DNA of 64,000 nucleotides from an uncultured Oscillospiraceae bacterium. Its GTDB lineage: Bacteria > Bacillota > Clostridia > Oscillospirales > Oscillospiraceae. This document shows positions 46,810 through 53,995 of the stretch, one piece after another (position 1 is the stretch's first letter; each line of letters opens with the position of its first letter). The DNA lies in NCBI GenBank assembly GCA_944387035.1, contig CALXDJ010000001.1:124001-188000 (forward strand), written 5' to 3'. The notes under the pieces are model-generated. The model did not search any database. It was given only the letters and a program-made list of their open reading frames with translations, and had not been told where the DNA came from. The translations under genes and the position numbers were made by a program.

Positions 46810-47759
46810 GTGTTTTGGAAGCGGCAAACCTGCTGCGTTCCCTGGACCGGGTTCTGATTCTCACCCACGTCCGGCCCGACGGTGATACGGTCGGCTGCGC
46901 GGCGGCGCTGTGTGCCGGTCTGCGGTCCCTGGGCAAGACGGCGTACCTGCTGCCCAATCCCGGTCTTACCGACACCACCGCCCCCTATTTCGCCCCCTAT
47001 GCCGCCCCGGAAGAGTTCGTGCCGGATCATGTAGTCTCCACGGACATTGCCACCGTGGGACTCTTTCCGGACAATGCCCTGCCCTATGCCGACCGGGTGG
47101 ATCTGGCCATTGACCACCACCCCTCCTTTACGCATTTCGGCAAAGCCAACATCGTCCGGCCGGAGGCTGCTGCCTGCGGTGAGCTGATCTATGACCTGCT
47201 GGCCGCTCTGGGCCCCATCACAGCCGAAATGGCCCTGCCCCTCTATGTGGCCGTGTCCACCGATACCGGCTGCTTCGCCTATGCCAACACCACCGCCCAT
47301 ACCCACGCCGTGGCAGCCGCTTTGCTGCGCACCGGGATCGACTATAAGACCGTCAACAAGGTCTTTTTCCGCACCAAAACCCGCAAGCGCATGCAGCTGG
47401 AAGGCGCCATGCTGGCCCAGGCGGAATTTTACGACTGCGACCGCATTGCCGTGCTCTCCGTCCCCCTTTCCCTGATGGAGCAGCTGCAGGCCACAGAGAG
47501 TGACGCCGAGGAGCTCTCCTCCCTGGGCGGACAGATCGAGGGGGTCGACTGCGCCGTTACCATGCGGGAACTGCGGTCGGATGTCTGGAAGATCTCCCTG
47601 CGCACCGGCAGCCGGGTCAATGCCACTGAGGTTTGCTCCCTGCTGGGCGGCGGCGGCCATGCCGCCGCTGCGGGCTGCACGGTAGAGGCCCCCTGGTCCC
47701 AGGCCCGGGACCGGGTGCTGGCCGCCATCCGGCAGGTGGTGCCGGATTGTCAGGTGTAA
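46803..47759 (+). CDS. nrnA: DHH-family nanoRNase/bifunctional oligoribonuclease and pAp phosphatase NrnA
   Basis: 318-residue DHH/DHHA1 phosphoesterase that degrades 2-5 nt RNA and dephosphorylates 3'-phosphoadenosine 5'-phosphate. Motifs: THVRPDGDTVG, an STD of motif II, DHH in AIDHHPS, a later Asp in VAVSTDTG, and the DHHA1 signature GGGGHAAAAG. Directly coupled to rbfA by overlap, and truB begins 7 bases after its stop. Confidence 0.93.
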   Translation: MLSVLEAANLLRSLDRVLILTHVRPDGDTVGCAAALCAGLRSLGKTAYLLPNPGLTDTTAPYFAPYAAPEEFVPDHVVSTDIATVGLFPDNALPYADRVDLAIDHHPSFTHFGKANIVRPEAAACGELIYDLLAALGPITAEMALPLYVAVSTDTGCFAYANTTAHTHAVAAALLRTGIDYKTVNKVFFRTKTRKRMQLEGAMLAQAEFYDCDRIAVLSVPLSLMEQLQATESDAEELSSLGGQIEGVDCAVTMRELRSDVWKISLRTGSRVNATEVCSLLGGGGHAAAAGCTVEAPWSQARDRVLAAIRQVVPDCQV

Positions 47760-47765
47760 CTGCCC

Positions 47766-48632
47766 ATGGCCAACGGAATCCTCATCATTGATAAGCCCCA
47801 GGATTGGACCAGCATGGACGTGTGTGCCAAGCTCCGGGGCATTTTGCAGGAACGTCGGATCGGGCATGGCGGCACGCTGGATCCCATGGCGACCGGTGTC
47901 CTGCCCGTGTTTGTGGGACAGGCCACCCGGGCGGTGGAGTTTGCGGAAAACGGGGAAAAGGAATACGTGGCGGGTCTGCGGCTGGGTATTGTGACCAACA
48001 CCCAGGATGTTACCGGCGAAGTGCTGGAAACCCATCCGGTTCAGGTCTCCCGGGAGGATGTCGCAATGGTGCTCAGCCGCTTTCTGGGCCCCCAGGAGCA
48101 AATTCCCCCCATGTACTCCGCGGTAAAGATCGGCGGAAAAAAGCTCTACGAGCTGGCCCGAAAAGGGCAGGAAGTTGCCCGGAAGCCCCGGAACATCACC
48201 ATCTGGGAGCTGGAACTTCTGGACCAGACCGGTCCGGCGGACTTTCTTCTGCGCTGCCGCTGTTCCAAGGGAACGTATATCCGCACCCTCTGTCATGATC
48301 TTGGTCAAGCACTGGGCTGCGGCGGCACCCTGGCTTCCCTGCGCCGCACCATGGCCGCGGGCTTTACCCTGGAGGACGCCGTCACCCTGGAGGATGTGCA
48401 AGCGCAGGGAGAAGCCCTGCTGCTTCCCACCGACAGTCTGTTTGCAGACTCTCCCATTCTGCTGCTGAAGACGGACCGGGAAGAAAAGCGCGTCCGCTGC
48501 GGCAACCCCATCACGATGCCCGGAATTCCAGACGGCACCTACCGGGTCTACGGTCAGGACCGGACGTTTCTCTGCCTCTCCCGGGCCGAAAACGGAACTC
48601 TGACATCCATCAAGAATTTCTTTGGAGCGTAA
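47766..48632 (+). CDS. truB: tRNA pseudouridine-55 synthase TruB
   Basis: 288-residue pseudouridine synthase for U55 of the tRNA T-loop. Catalytic Asp lies in HGGTLDPMATGVLPV; the YEYVAG-type helix and CSKGTYIRTL motif V are present. The C-terminal PUA-like region is recognizable (MPGIPDGTYRVYG). Part of the operon, followed 5 bases later by ribF. Confidence 0.95.
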   Translation: MANGILIIDKPQDWTSMDVCAKLRGILQERRIGHGGTLDPMATGVLPVFVGQATRAVEFAENGEKEYVAGLRLGIVTNTQDVTGEVLETHPVQVSREDVAMVLSRFLGPQEQIPPMYSAVKIGGKKLYELARKGQEVARKPRNITIWELELLDQTGPADFLLRCRCSKGTYIRTLCHDLGQALGCGGTLASLRRTMAAGFTLEDAVTLEDVQAQGEALLLPTDSLFADSPILLLKTDREEKRVRCGNPITMPGIPDGTYRVYGQDRTFLCLSRAENGTLTSIKNFFGA

Positions 48633-48636
48633 CGTT

Positions 48637-49545
48637 ATGTCCATCAAGGAAAAAGTGATTGCCCTGGGCTTCTTTGACGGAGTCCATCTGGGCCATGCCG
48701 CCCTGCTGCGGCGGACTGTGGAGGAGGCCAAGGCCCGGGGTGCAACCCCGGCGGTCTTTACCTTTGACCGTCCTCCCAAGGAAGTCATCACTGGAAAGCC
48801 CTGCCCGCTGATCAATTCTCCCGAGGACCGGCGGGATCTGGTTCGCCGCCTCTTCGGCATCCGGGAGGTCATCATGGTTCCTTTCGACCACGAGATGATG
48901 ACCACCCCCTGGGATGACTTCGTCACCAACATTCTGGTTCGCCGCTACCATGCCGTCCATTTGGTGGCCGGGCACGACCACCACTTCGGCCATAAAAACG
49001 AGGGCTCTCCGGAACGGCTGCAGGAAAAATGCAAGGAGCTGGGTCTGGGCTGCGACATCATTCCCAAGGTGGAAATCTGCGGTACCATCGTCAGCTCCAC
49101 TTACATCCGCCGTCTGGTGGAGCTGGGACAGATCGAGCGGGCCAACTCCTTTCTGGGCCACCCCCACGTGCTGACGGGAGTCGTGCGCCACGGAAGAGGC
49201 ATCGGTTCTTCCCGGCTCTTTCCCACTGCCAACCTGCCCATCCCGCCTCACGTTCTGATCCCCAGCCACGGCGTATACGTCACCCGGGTCACTCTGGAAG
49301 ACGGGACATCCTACCCTGCTGTCACCAATGTAGGCACCCGCCCCACTGTCAACAACGGCACGGATGTGACGGTGGAGGCCTGTCTGCTGGACTTCCAGGG
49401 CGATCTCTACGGCCGCACGCTGCGGCTGGAGTTCTTCCGCCACCTGCGGGACGAAGTCCGGTTTGACTCTCTGGATGCTCTCAAAGCCCAGATCGCCTCG
49501 GATGCCGATGCCACCCGGCGTTACTTTGAGGCAGAACAGGCCTAA
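48637..49545 (+). CDS. ribF: Bifunctional riboflavin kinase/FAD synthetase RibF
   Basis: 302-residue enzyme making FMN and FAD. The N-terminal nucleotidyltransferase has GFFDGVHLGHAALL and the later SSTYIRRLVELG motif; the C-terminal riboflavin kinase has GIGSSRLFPTANLPIP and VTNVGTRPTVN. ATG 48637 has a GGAG site. Last gene of the operon, closed by a terminator. Confidence 0.95.
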   Translation: MSIKEKVIALGFFDGVHLGHAALLRRTVEEAKARGATPAVFTFDRPPKEVITGKPCPLINSPEDRRDLVRRLFGIREVIMVPFDHEMMTTPWDDFVTNILVRRYHAVHLVAGHDHHFGHKNEGSPERLQEKCKELGLGCDIIPKVEICGTIVSSTYIRRLVELGQIERANSFLGHPHVLTGVVRHGRGIGSSRLFPTANLPIPPHVLIPSHGVYVTRVTLEDGTSYPAVTNVGTRPTVNNGTDVTVEACLLDFQGDLYGRTLRLEFFRHLRDEVRFDSLDALKAQIASDADATRRYFEAEQA

Positions 49546-49569
49546 TGAATATCCGATAAGATAAAAAGC

Positions 49570-49611
49570 ACACCCCCGAAGGGCATAGCCCTTCGGGGGT
49601 GTTGGTTTTAT
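49570..49611. terminator. Terminator of the rimP-ribF operon
   Basis: A perfect 15-bp stem (49570-49584 with 49588-49602, loop ATA) followed by TGGTTTTAT on the + strand and preceded by an A-run, so it can work for both converging transcripts. Confidence 0.85.
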
Positions 49612-49630
49612 AACAGCATCTTGGGAGGCA

Positions 49631-51178
49631 TCACGCCAGATACGGCGCTGCGATTCCCTCCAGGCCATCCGGATTCTGCGCATTCCAGTCCGCAAAGCTC
49701 AAGCCGCCGGCAGCCACGGTCTTGCCCAGTTCCACCACGAACTCCGGCACCCGGCTTTCCAGAATGGTTCCCAGCTCCCGGCCCATGGTCTCACCGCCCT
49801 GGCGGCTTTCTCCGTGAACAAAGAGTGCAAAGGCAGACTGCGGCTTGCCGTCTACCAGCTTGGATGCACCCCGCAGGCCGATCACGCCGGTCTGATGGGT
49901 TCCGCAGGAGGACATGCAGCCGGAAATATACATCTGGGGCAGCGCGCCATCGGGCACGCCCGCAGCCCGCACTGCTTCCACACAGGCGCTCAGCAGTCCC
50001 TGAGAATCCCGCACGCCCACCTGGCAGGTCTTGCCGCCAATGCAGCTGACGGAGCACTCAAATGCACTCCGGGCGCCGTCTGCGGTCAGCGCCAGCACCC
50101 GCTGCGCTTCTTCCCCGTTGAGGTTGATGATATAAACCGTCTGGTCCGGAGACAGGCGCAGTTCCGTTCCCGGAATCTGAGCCAGGGCAGCACTCAGGTC
50201 ACAAAACGCCTGCTTGTCCACCTGGCCGCCGATGGGATGCCAGGCTACCGCATACAGGCCCGGCTGCTTTTGCGCAATGACCCGGGGGCCATCCACCACC
50301 ACACCGTCGCCTTCCTTGGAAACAGCGGGAATCTCCACCGTCAGATCCAGATTTTCACCGGAAGCTTCCACTTCCGCCAACTTCTCCCGGAATGCCTTGG
50401 CGTAGGCCTCCGGGCCGCCCAGCGTCTCCTGCATGTAGCGGCTGCGGGCCTTGCCCCGGTTTTCGTAGTTGCCATAGGCCCGGAAGGTCAGCCACATGGC
50501 CTTGATATAATACAGAATCTTTTCGGGTGCCACTGCCTCGGCCACTTTTACGCCGAAGCGGGGATTATTGCCCAGGCCGCCGGCACTGTACACGTCAAAG
50601 CAGCCATCCGGCCGGGCCACAAAGCCCAGATCCCGATAGGTGGCGTGAGTGACATTGGCGGGAGAATTGGAGAAGCCCACTTTCAGCTTGCGGGGCATCT
50701 TCTCGGCCTTGATGAAGTTCATGAGATAGGCGCCGGCCGCTTCCGCCCAGGGCAGCACATCAAAATACTCCCCCTTCTCTACACCGGACAGGGGAGAGCA
50801 GGTGACATTGCGGGGGAAATCTCCGCCGCCGCCCATGGTGACAATCCCATGGTCCAGTGCTTCCTCCATCACATCACACACGGTGTCCTGATCCAGATCA
50901 TGGAGCTGAACGGTCTGGCAAGTGGTCAGATGGACCCGGGGCACGGGGTAGCGAACCAGCACATCCGCAATGAACGCCATTTTCTCCTTGCTCATCCGGC
51001 CTGCCGTCATCCGCAGGCGCAGCATGCTGGCCTTTCCGTCCTTCTGAGCATAGCTGCCATAAAGTCCGGAAAATCCCTTATAGGAAGCCTTGTCCAACGT
51101 ACCGGCGTAAAACTCCGCCGTCTTTTCCCGAAACGCGGGCAAATCCTGTTTCCAGGACTGTGGATCGATGGTATGCAT
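49631..51178 (-). CDS. Siroheme- and [4Fe-4S]-dependent nitrite/sulfite reductase
   Basis: 515-residue assimilatory-type reductase performing six-electron reduction of nitrite or sulfite. It has the duplicated ferrodoxin-like domains: TAGRMSKEKM and LTTCQTVQLHDLD in the first half, and in the second half the cluster/siroheme Cys set, CIGGKTC (C-x5-C) and CMSSC (C-x3-C). Electrons probably come from ferredoxin. Nitrite versus sulfite cannot be settled from sequence; no other nir or cys gene is adjacent. Single-gene unit with its own promoter. Confidence 0.88.
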   Translation of the reverse strand: MHTIDPQSWKQDLPAFREKTAEFYAGTLDKASYKGFSGLYGSYAQKDGKASMLRLRMTAGRMSKEKMAFIADVLVRYPVPRVHLTTCQTVQLHDLDQDTVCDVMEEALDHGIVTMGGGGDFPRNVTCSPLSGVEKGEYFDVLPWAEAAGAYLMNFIKAEKMPRKLKVGFSNSPANVTHATYRDLGFVARPDGCFDVYSAGGLGNNPRFGVKVAEAVAPEKILYYIKAMWLTFRAYGNYENRGKARSRYMQETLGGPEAYAKAFREKLAEVEASGENLDLTVEIPAVSKEGDGVVVDGPRVIAQKQPGLYAVAWHPIGGQVDKQAFCDLSAALAQIPGTELRLSPDQTVYIINLNGEEAQRVLALTADGARSAFECSVSCIGGKTCQVGVRDSQGLLSACVEAVRAAGVPDGALPQMYISGCMSSCGTHQTGVIGLRGASKLVDGKPQSAFALFVHGESRQGGETMGRELGTILESRVPEFVVELGKTVAAGGLSFADWNAQNPDGLEGIAAPYLA

Positions 51179-51226
51179 TTGATCGCCCTCTCTTTCCTGT
51201 TCATATACTTGTCAATTGGCGGCATT

Positions 51227-51255
51227 ATTCTATCATGCTGACAGGGCTTACGCAA
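51227..51255 (-). promoter_or_regulatory. Promoter of the nitrite/sulfite reductase gene
   Basis: Minus strand TTGCGT (51250-51255), 17-base spacer, TAGAAT (51227-51232), about 45 bases before the start codon. Confidence 0.6.
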
Positions 51256-51344
51256 GCAATACTTGATAAAATGCCCCTCCTGCCGTCCCCTTTTCTCTCA
51301 TTTCCTGTGGAATTCCTGTAAATCCCGTTCTTTTTTCCAACAGT

Positions 51345-51382
51345 GCAACCAAGCCGGGCACTTTCGTGCCCGGCTTGGTTGC
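51345..51382. other. 17-bp perfect hairpin downstream of the ECF operon
   Basis: A perfect stem (51345-51361 with 51366-51382, loop TTTC) directly after the last gene of the minus-strand sigma operon. No U-run follows on the minus strand, so it may be a weak terminator or a 3' stabiliser. Confidence 0.5.
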
Positions 51383-51393
51383 ATCTTAACACG

Positions 51394-51708
51394 TTACCAT
51401 CCGTACAGTTCCCAGGGACAATGGGTCCAGTACCACGCAGCCGCGGCCAGCGCCAGACCTCCCAGTCCCACCAGGAAGCACAGCAGCATACCCGCCCAGT
51501 CATAGCGGACCCGCTGATCTCCCCGGGCCGCCAGCAGGGTTTCCACCCCCAGGCTGATGAGGATGAATGGAGCGCCTTTGATGGCCCAGCGCAGATCCAG
51601 CTGCGGCCAAAAGAGTGACACCGCCATCAAAATGCCTGTCACCACCAGCACCACGCCCAGCGTAAAGGTGCCTACCCGGCGTCCGCTGGGACGGTTTTCA
51701 TCCTGCAT
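51394..51708 (-). CDS. Small three-helix membrane protein of the ECF sigma operon
   Basis: 104 residues with three hydrophobic helices (about 15-36, 44-60, 70-92) and no recognised domain. The length and helix order recall LiaI/DUF5668-type envelope stress proteins, but no signature is present. It overlaps the upstream gene by 11 bases and is the last gene of the four-gene operon, so it may be an effector of the sigma factor regulon. Confidence 0.65.
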   Translation of the reverse strand: MQDENRPSGRRVGTFTLGVVLVVTGILMAVSLFWPQLDLRWAIKGAPFILISLGVETLLAARGDQRVRYDWAGMLLCFLVGLGGLALAAAAWYWTHCPWELYGW

Positions 51709-52333
51709 GGTCCGCCTCCTCTTCCGCAGGTTCCGCCTGGTTTTCTACCGGCTCCCCGGATACCCGCTGTCCAACGGGCGGCTCTTCCGGCGGGGCAAAG
51801 GGCGGAATTTCCTCTTTGCGGTTTTTGGGTCCCCGGATAAACCAAAGCCCCAGCGCAATGATCCCCACCGTTGCCACCAGACGGGGTACGTCATAGGTCA
51901 GGATCCGATACAGCCACCACGTATCCTGGAAGAACACCCCCAAGACATCCACCAGCCACGCCGATACAATGCTGTACAGTCCCCAGACGCCCAGAATCAC
52001 CAGCAGCCATCCAATGATGCTGGAGCGCTTCTTGCACAGCCGCCCCAACTTTTCTTCATCCATATCGAAAAGGCCGAAGAGGTAAGCATCCGGATTGGCC
52101 GCCGCCTCCTCATCCGTCTGTCCCCGCAGATTATAGCTGTCGAAGAAGGAGAACATCCAGATCGGCAGCAGCAGTACCGCCAAAGCGCCCACTTCCAGAA
52201 AAATTGCTATGGTCAGAAGGCCATAGAATACCGTAAGAATGGAAATTCCCCGCTTCATATATCCCTGATACATCTCCCCGCATCCGGGAATACAGGATGC
52301 GATAAACAGCAGCAGTCCGTGTTTGCGTCTCAT
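51698..52333 (-). CDS. Multi-helix membrane protein of the ECF sigma operon
   Basis: 211 residues. The N-terminus (LLLFIASCIPGCGEMYQGYMKRGISIL) resembles TM2-domain or phage-shock-like small membrane modules with a GxGxxYxGxxxRG pattern. Four hydrophobic helices precede a Pro/Glu-rich cytoplasmic tail. ATG 52333 has AAGGAGG. It overlaps the anti-sigma gene by 4 bases, supporting a role in the same envelope response. Function unknown. Confidence 0.68.
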   Translation of the reverse strand: MRRKHGLLLFIASCIPGCGEMYQGYMKRGISILTVFYGLLTIAIFLEVGALAVLLLPIWMFSFFDSYNLRGQTDEEAAANPDAYLFGLFDMDEEKLGRLCKKRSSIIGWLLVILGVWGLYSIVSAWLVDVLGVFFQDTWWLYRILTYDVPRLVATVGIIALGLWFIRGPKNRKEEIPPFAPPEEPPVGQRVSGEPVENQAEPAEEEADHAG

Positions 52334-52809
52334 GAATGTTGTCCTCCTTGTTGGGTGAGATTCGATTGACGGGCCCCCCGCCCGCTCAGCCATGTATTCC
52401 ATCCGGAAACCACCTGATTCAGCGCATCACTCCAGCGCTGCGCCCAGGAAGGATCTGAAGCCGTCTGGGCTGCCGGAGCTTCATGGGTTTGAACCTCCGG
52501 CGGGATCAGCGATCCGCTGCCCCATACCACCGTCAGCGCCAAAGCCACGGCAGCCGCCGCTGTGGCGTATCGGCTGGTAATGAGGTGCAAAGTCCGCTCC
52601 CGAATCCGCCGCATGAGGCTCTCCCGGCACGAGCGGCTGGGAGTCAGCAGAGGCTGCGGCTCCAGTGCCAATGTATAGCGCTGCAGGCACAAATCGCAAA
52701 ATGCCAGATGTTCCGCAATCTCCAGGCGGGAAAGATCGTCCAATGACTCGCCGGCCAGGGCGGTCAATGCTTCATCGGTCAAATGTCCATCATCACGGAA
52801 CAACTTCAT
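52330..52809 (-). CDS. Anti-sigma factor with zinc-binding ZAS motif
   Basis: 159 residues: a cytoplasmic N-terminus with the ZAS signature H-x3-C-x2-C (HLAFCDLC) that clamps ECF sigma factors, one transmembrane helix (about residues 82-100), and a short extracytoplasmic part with several Trp residues. ATG 52809 overlaps the sigma gene end by 17 bases. Probably holds the neighbouring sigma factor inactive until an envelope signal triggers release. Confidence 0.83.
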   Translation of the reverse strand: MKLFRDDGHLTDEALTALAGESLDDLSRLEIAEHLAFCDLCLQRYTLALEPQPLLTPSRSCRESLMRRIRERTLHLITSRYATAAAAVALALTVVWGSGSLIPPEVQTHEAPAAQTASDPSWAQRWSDALNQVVSGWNTWLSGRGARQSNLTQQGGQHS

Positions 52810-53311
52810 GGCTTTCACTCCTTTCCAGCTGCTGGCGCAGGAAGGCTTTTCCCCGGCGCAGCTGCGTATGAACGGTTTTGACAGGTCTGCCCAATGCCAG
52901 GGCCGTCTCCTCCACGGACCGCTCCTCCAGCAGACACATGCGGCACACCGGCCGATAGGGCTCGGAAAGCCGTCCGATGGCGTCGGCGATTTCCGCCGCC
53001 CCGGCACGCCCCAGCACTTCTTCCTCCGCCGGTGGGGCAAGTCCCGGCGGCAGCGCCTCATCTCCCGGCAGTACCGTATGGCGGTTCCAGGCACTTTGCA
53101 GATAGTCCTTGGCCTTATTGGCGGCGATCCGGCCCAGCCATTGCCGCTCATATCCCTCCGGCATGGTATCCCGGTGGAGGTACGCCGCCAGGAACGTCTC
53201 CTGCGTCAGATCCTCTGCGGCCGGAGCACTGCGGACCAGCTGAAAACAGATCGTATAGACCAGCCGCTCGTACTGGATTACCAGCTGGGAAAACTGCTCT
53301 TTGCTTTTCAA
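52793..53311 (-). CDS. ECF-type RNA polymerase sigma factor
   Basis: 172 residues with region 2 (VYTICFQLVRSAPAAEDLTQETFLAAY) and region 4 (EERSVEETALALGRPVKTVHTQLRRGKAFLRQQL), and no region 3, as usual for ECF factors. I propose the TTG at 53311, which follows an AAAGGAGG site; the longer GTG form adds 40 residues without similarity. Heads a four-gene operon with its anti-sigma factor and two membrane proteins. Confidence 0.85.
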   Translation of the reverse strand: MKSKEQFSQLVIQYERLVYTICFQLVRSAPAAEDLTQETFLAAYLHRDTMPEGYERQWLGRIAANKAKDYLQSAWNRHTVLPGDEALPPGLAPPAEEEVLGRAGAAEIADAIGRLSEPYRPVCRMCLLEERSVEETALALGRPVKTVHTQLRRGKAFLRQQLERSESHEVVP

Positions 53312-53421
53312 GCCGTCCGCCGCCTCCTTTGTGCATTCACTGTCTATGATACGATGCAGCAGGCTGCTTTTCTTCAGAAAATCGTAAATTTTCCCACCGT
53401 CTCCCGCAGCCGCTGTTGCAC

Positions 53422-53451
53422 TTGCAAACACTAGGGTTTCCGTGCTACAAT
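53422..53451 (+). promoter_or_regulatory. Promoter of the dCMP deaminase-like gene
   Basis: TTGCAA (53422-53427), 18-base spacer and TACAAT (53446-53451) with an extended TG; about 35 bases upstream of the start codon. Confidence 0.6.
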
Positions 53452-53485
53452 CATGTCATCCTATACACAAAGTGAGGGGCTGCCT

Positions 53486-53977
53486 ATGGACCGGATCAGC
53501 AAAGAAAACTACTATCTTGATATCGCCGAAACCGTCTTGGAACGGGCCACCTGCCTGCGGCGGGTGTACGGCGCGATCATTGTGAAAAATGACGAGATTA
53601 TTTCCACCGGTTATAACGGCGCCCCCCGGGGCCGGGCCAACTGCGTGGATCTGGGGTATTGCTCCCGGGAGGCCATGCAGGTTCCCCGCGGCGAGCGGTA
53701 CGAACTGTGCCGCAGCGTACACGCTGAGGCCAATGCCATCATCTCCGCTTCCCGGAGAGACATGGTGGGCGGCACGCTTTATCTGGTGGGCCGGGATGGC
53801 CGTACCGGCGCTCTGCTGCCGGATGCCACTTCCTGCTCCATGTGCCGCCGCCTGGTCATCAACGCGGGCCTGGAAAAGGTCGTCATCCGGCGGACCCAGA
53901 CCGAGTTTGACGTCGTAGAGGTTGCCGACTGGATTGCCGAAGATGATCTCCTTGCTCCTCCGCTGGACAAGCCTTAA
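53486..53977 (+). CDS. dCMP deaminase/ComEB-like zinc deaminase
   Basis: 163-residue cytidine/deoxycytidylate deaminase. The catalytic zinc site is HAEANAI plus the CSMC pair; a second Cys/His-containing loop (NCVDLGYCSRE) is typical of dCMP deaminases, which make dUMP for thymidylate synthesis. In B. subtilis the homologue ComEB sits in a competence operon; here it precedes an unrelated fusion gene by 18 bases. ATG 53486 follows a GAGGGG site. Confidence 0.88.
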   Translation: MDRISKENYYLDIAETVLERATCLRRVYGAIIVKNDEIISTGYNGAPRGRANCVDLGYCSREAMQVPRGERYELCRSVHAEANAIISASRRDMVGGTLYLVGRDGRTGALLPDATSCSMCRRLVINAGLEKVVIRRTQTEFDVVEVADWIAEDDLLAPPLDKP

Positions 53978-53995
53978 AGAAAGGAAGACTCTGGT

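Noticed and set aside
53312-53431. 40-residue N-terminal extension of the first ECF sigma factor
   Set aside because: The extension has no sigma similarity, and the TTG at 53311 has an AAAGGAGG site in front of it.
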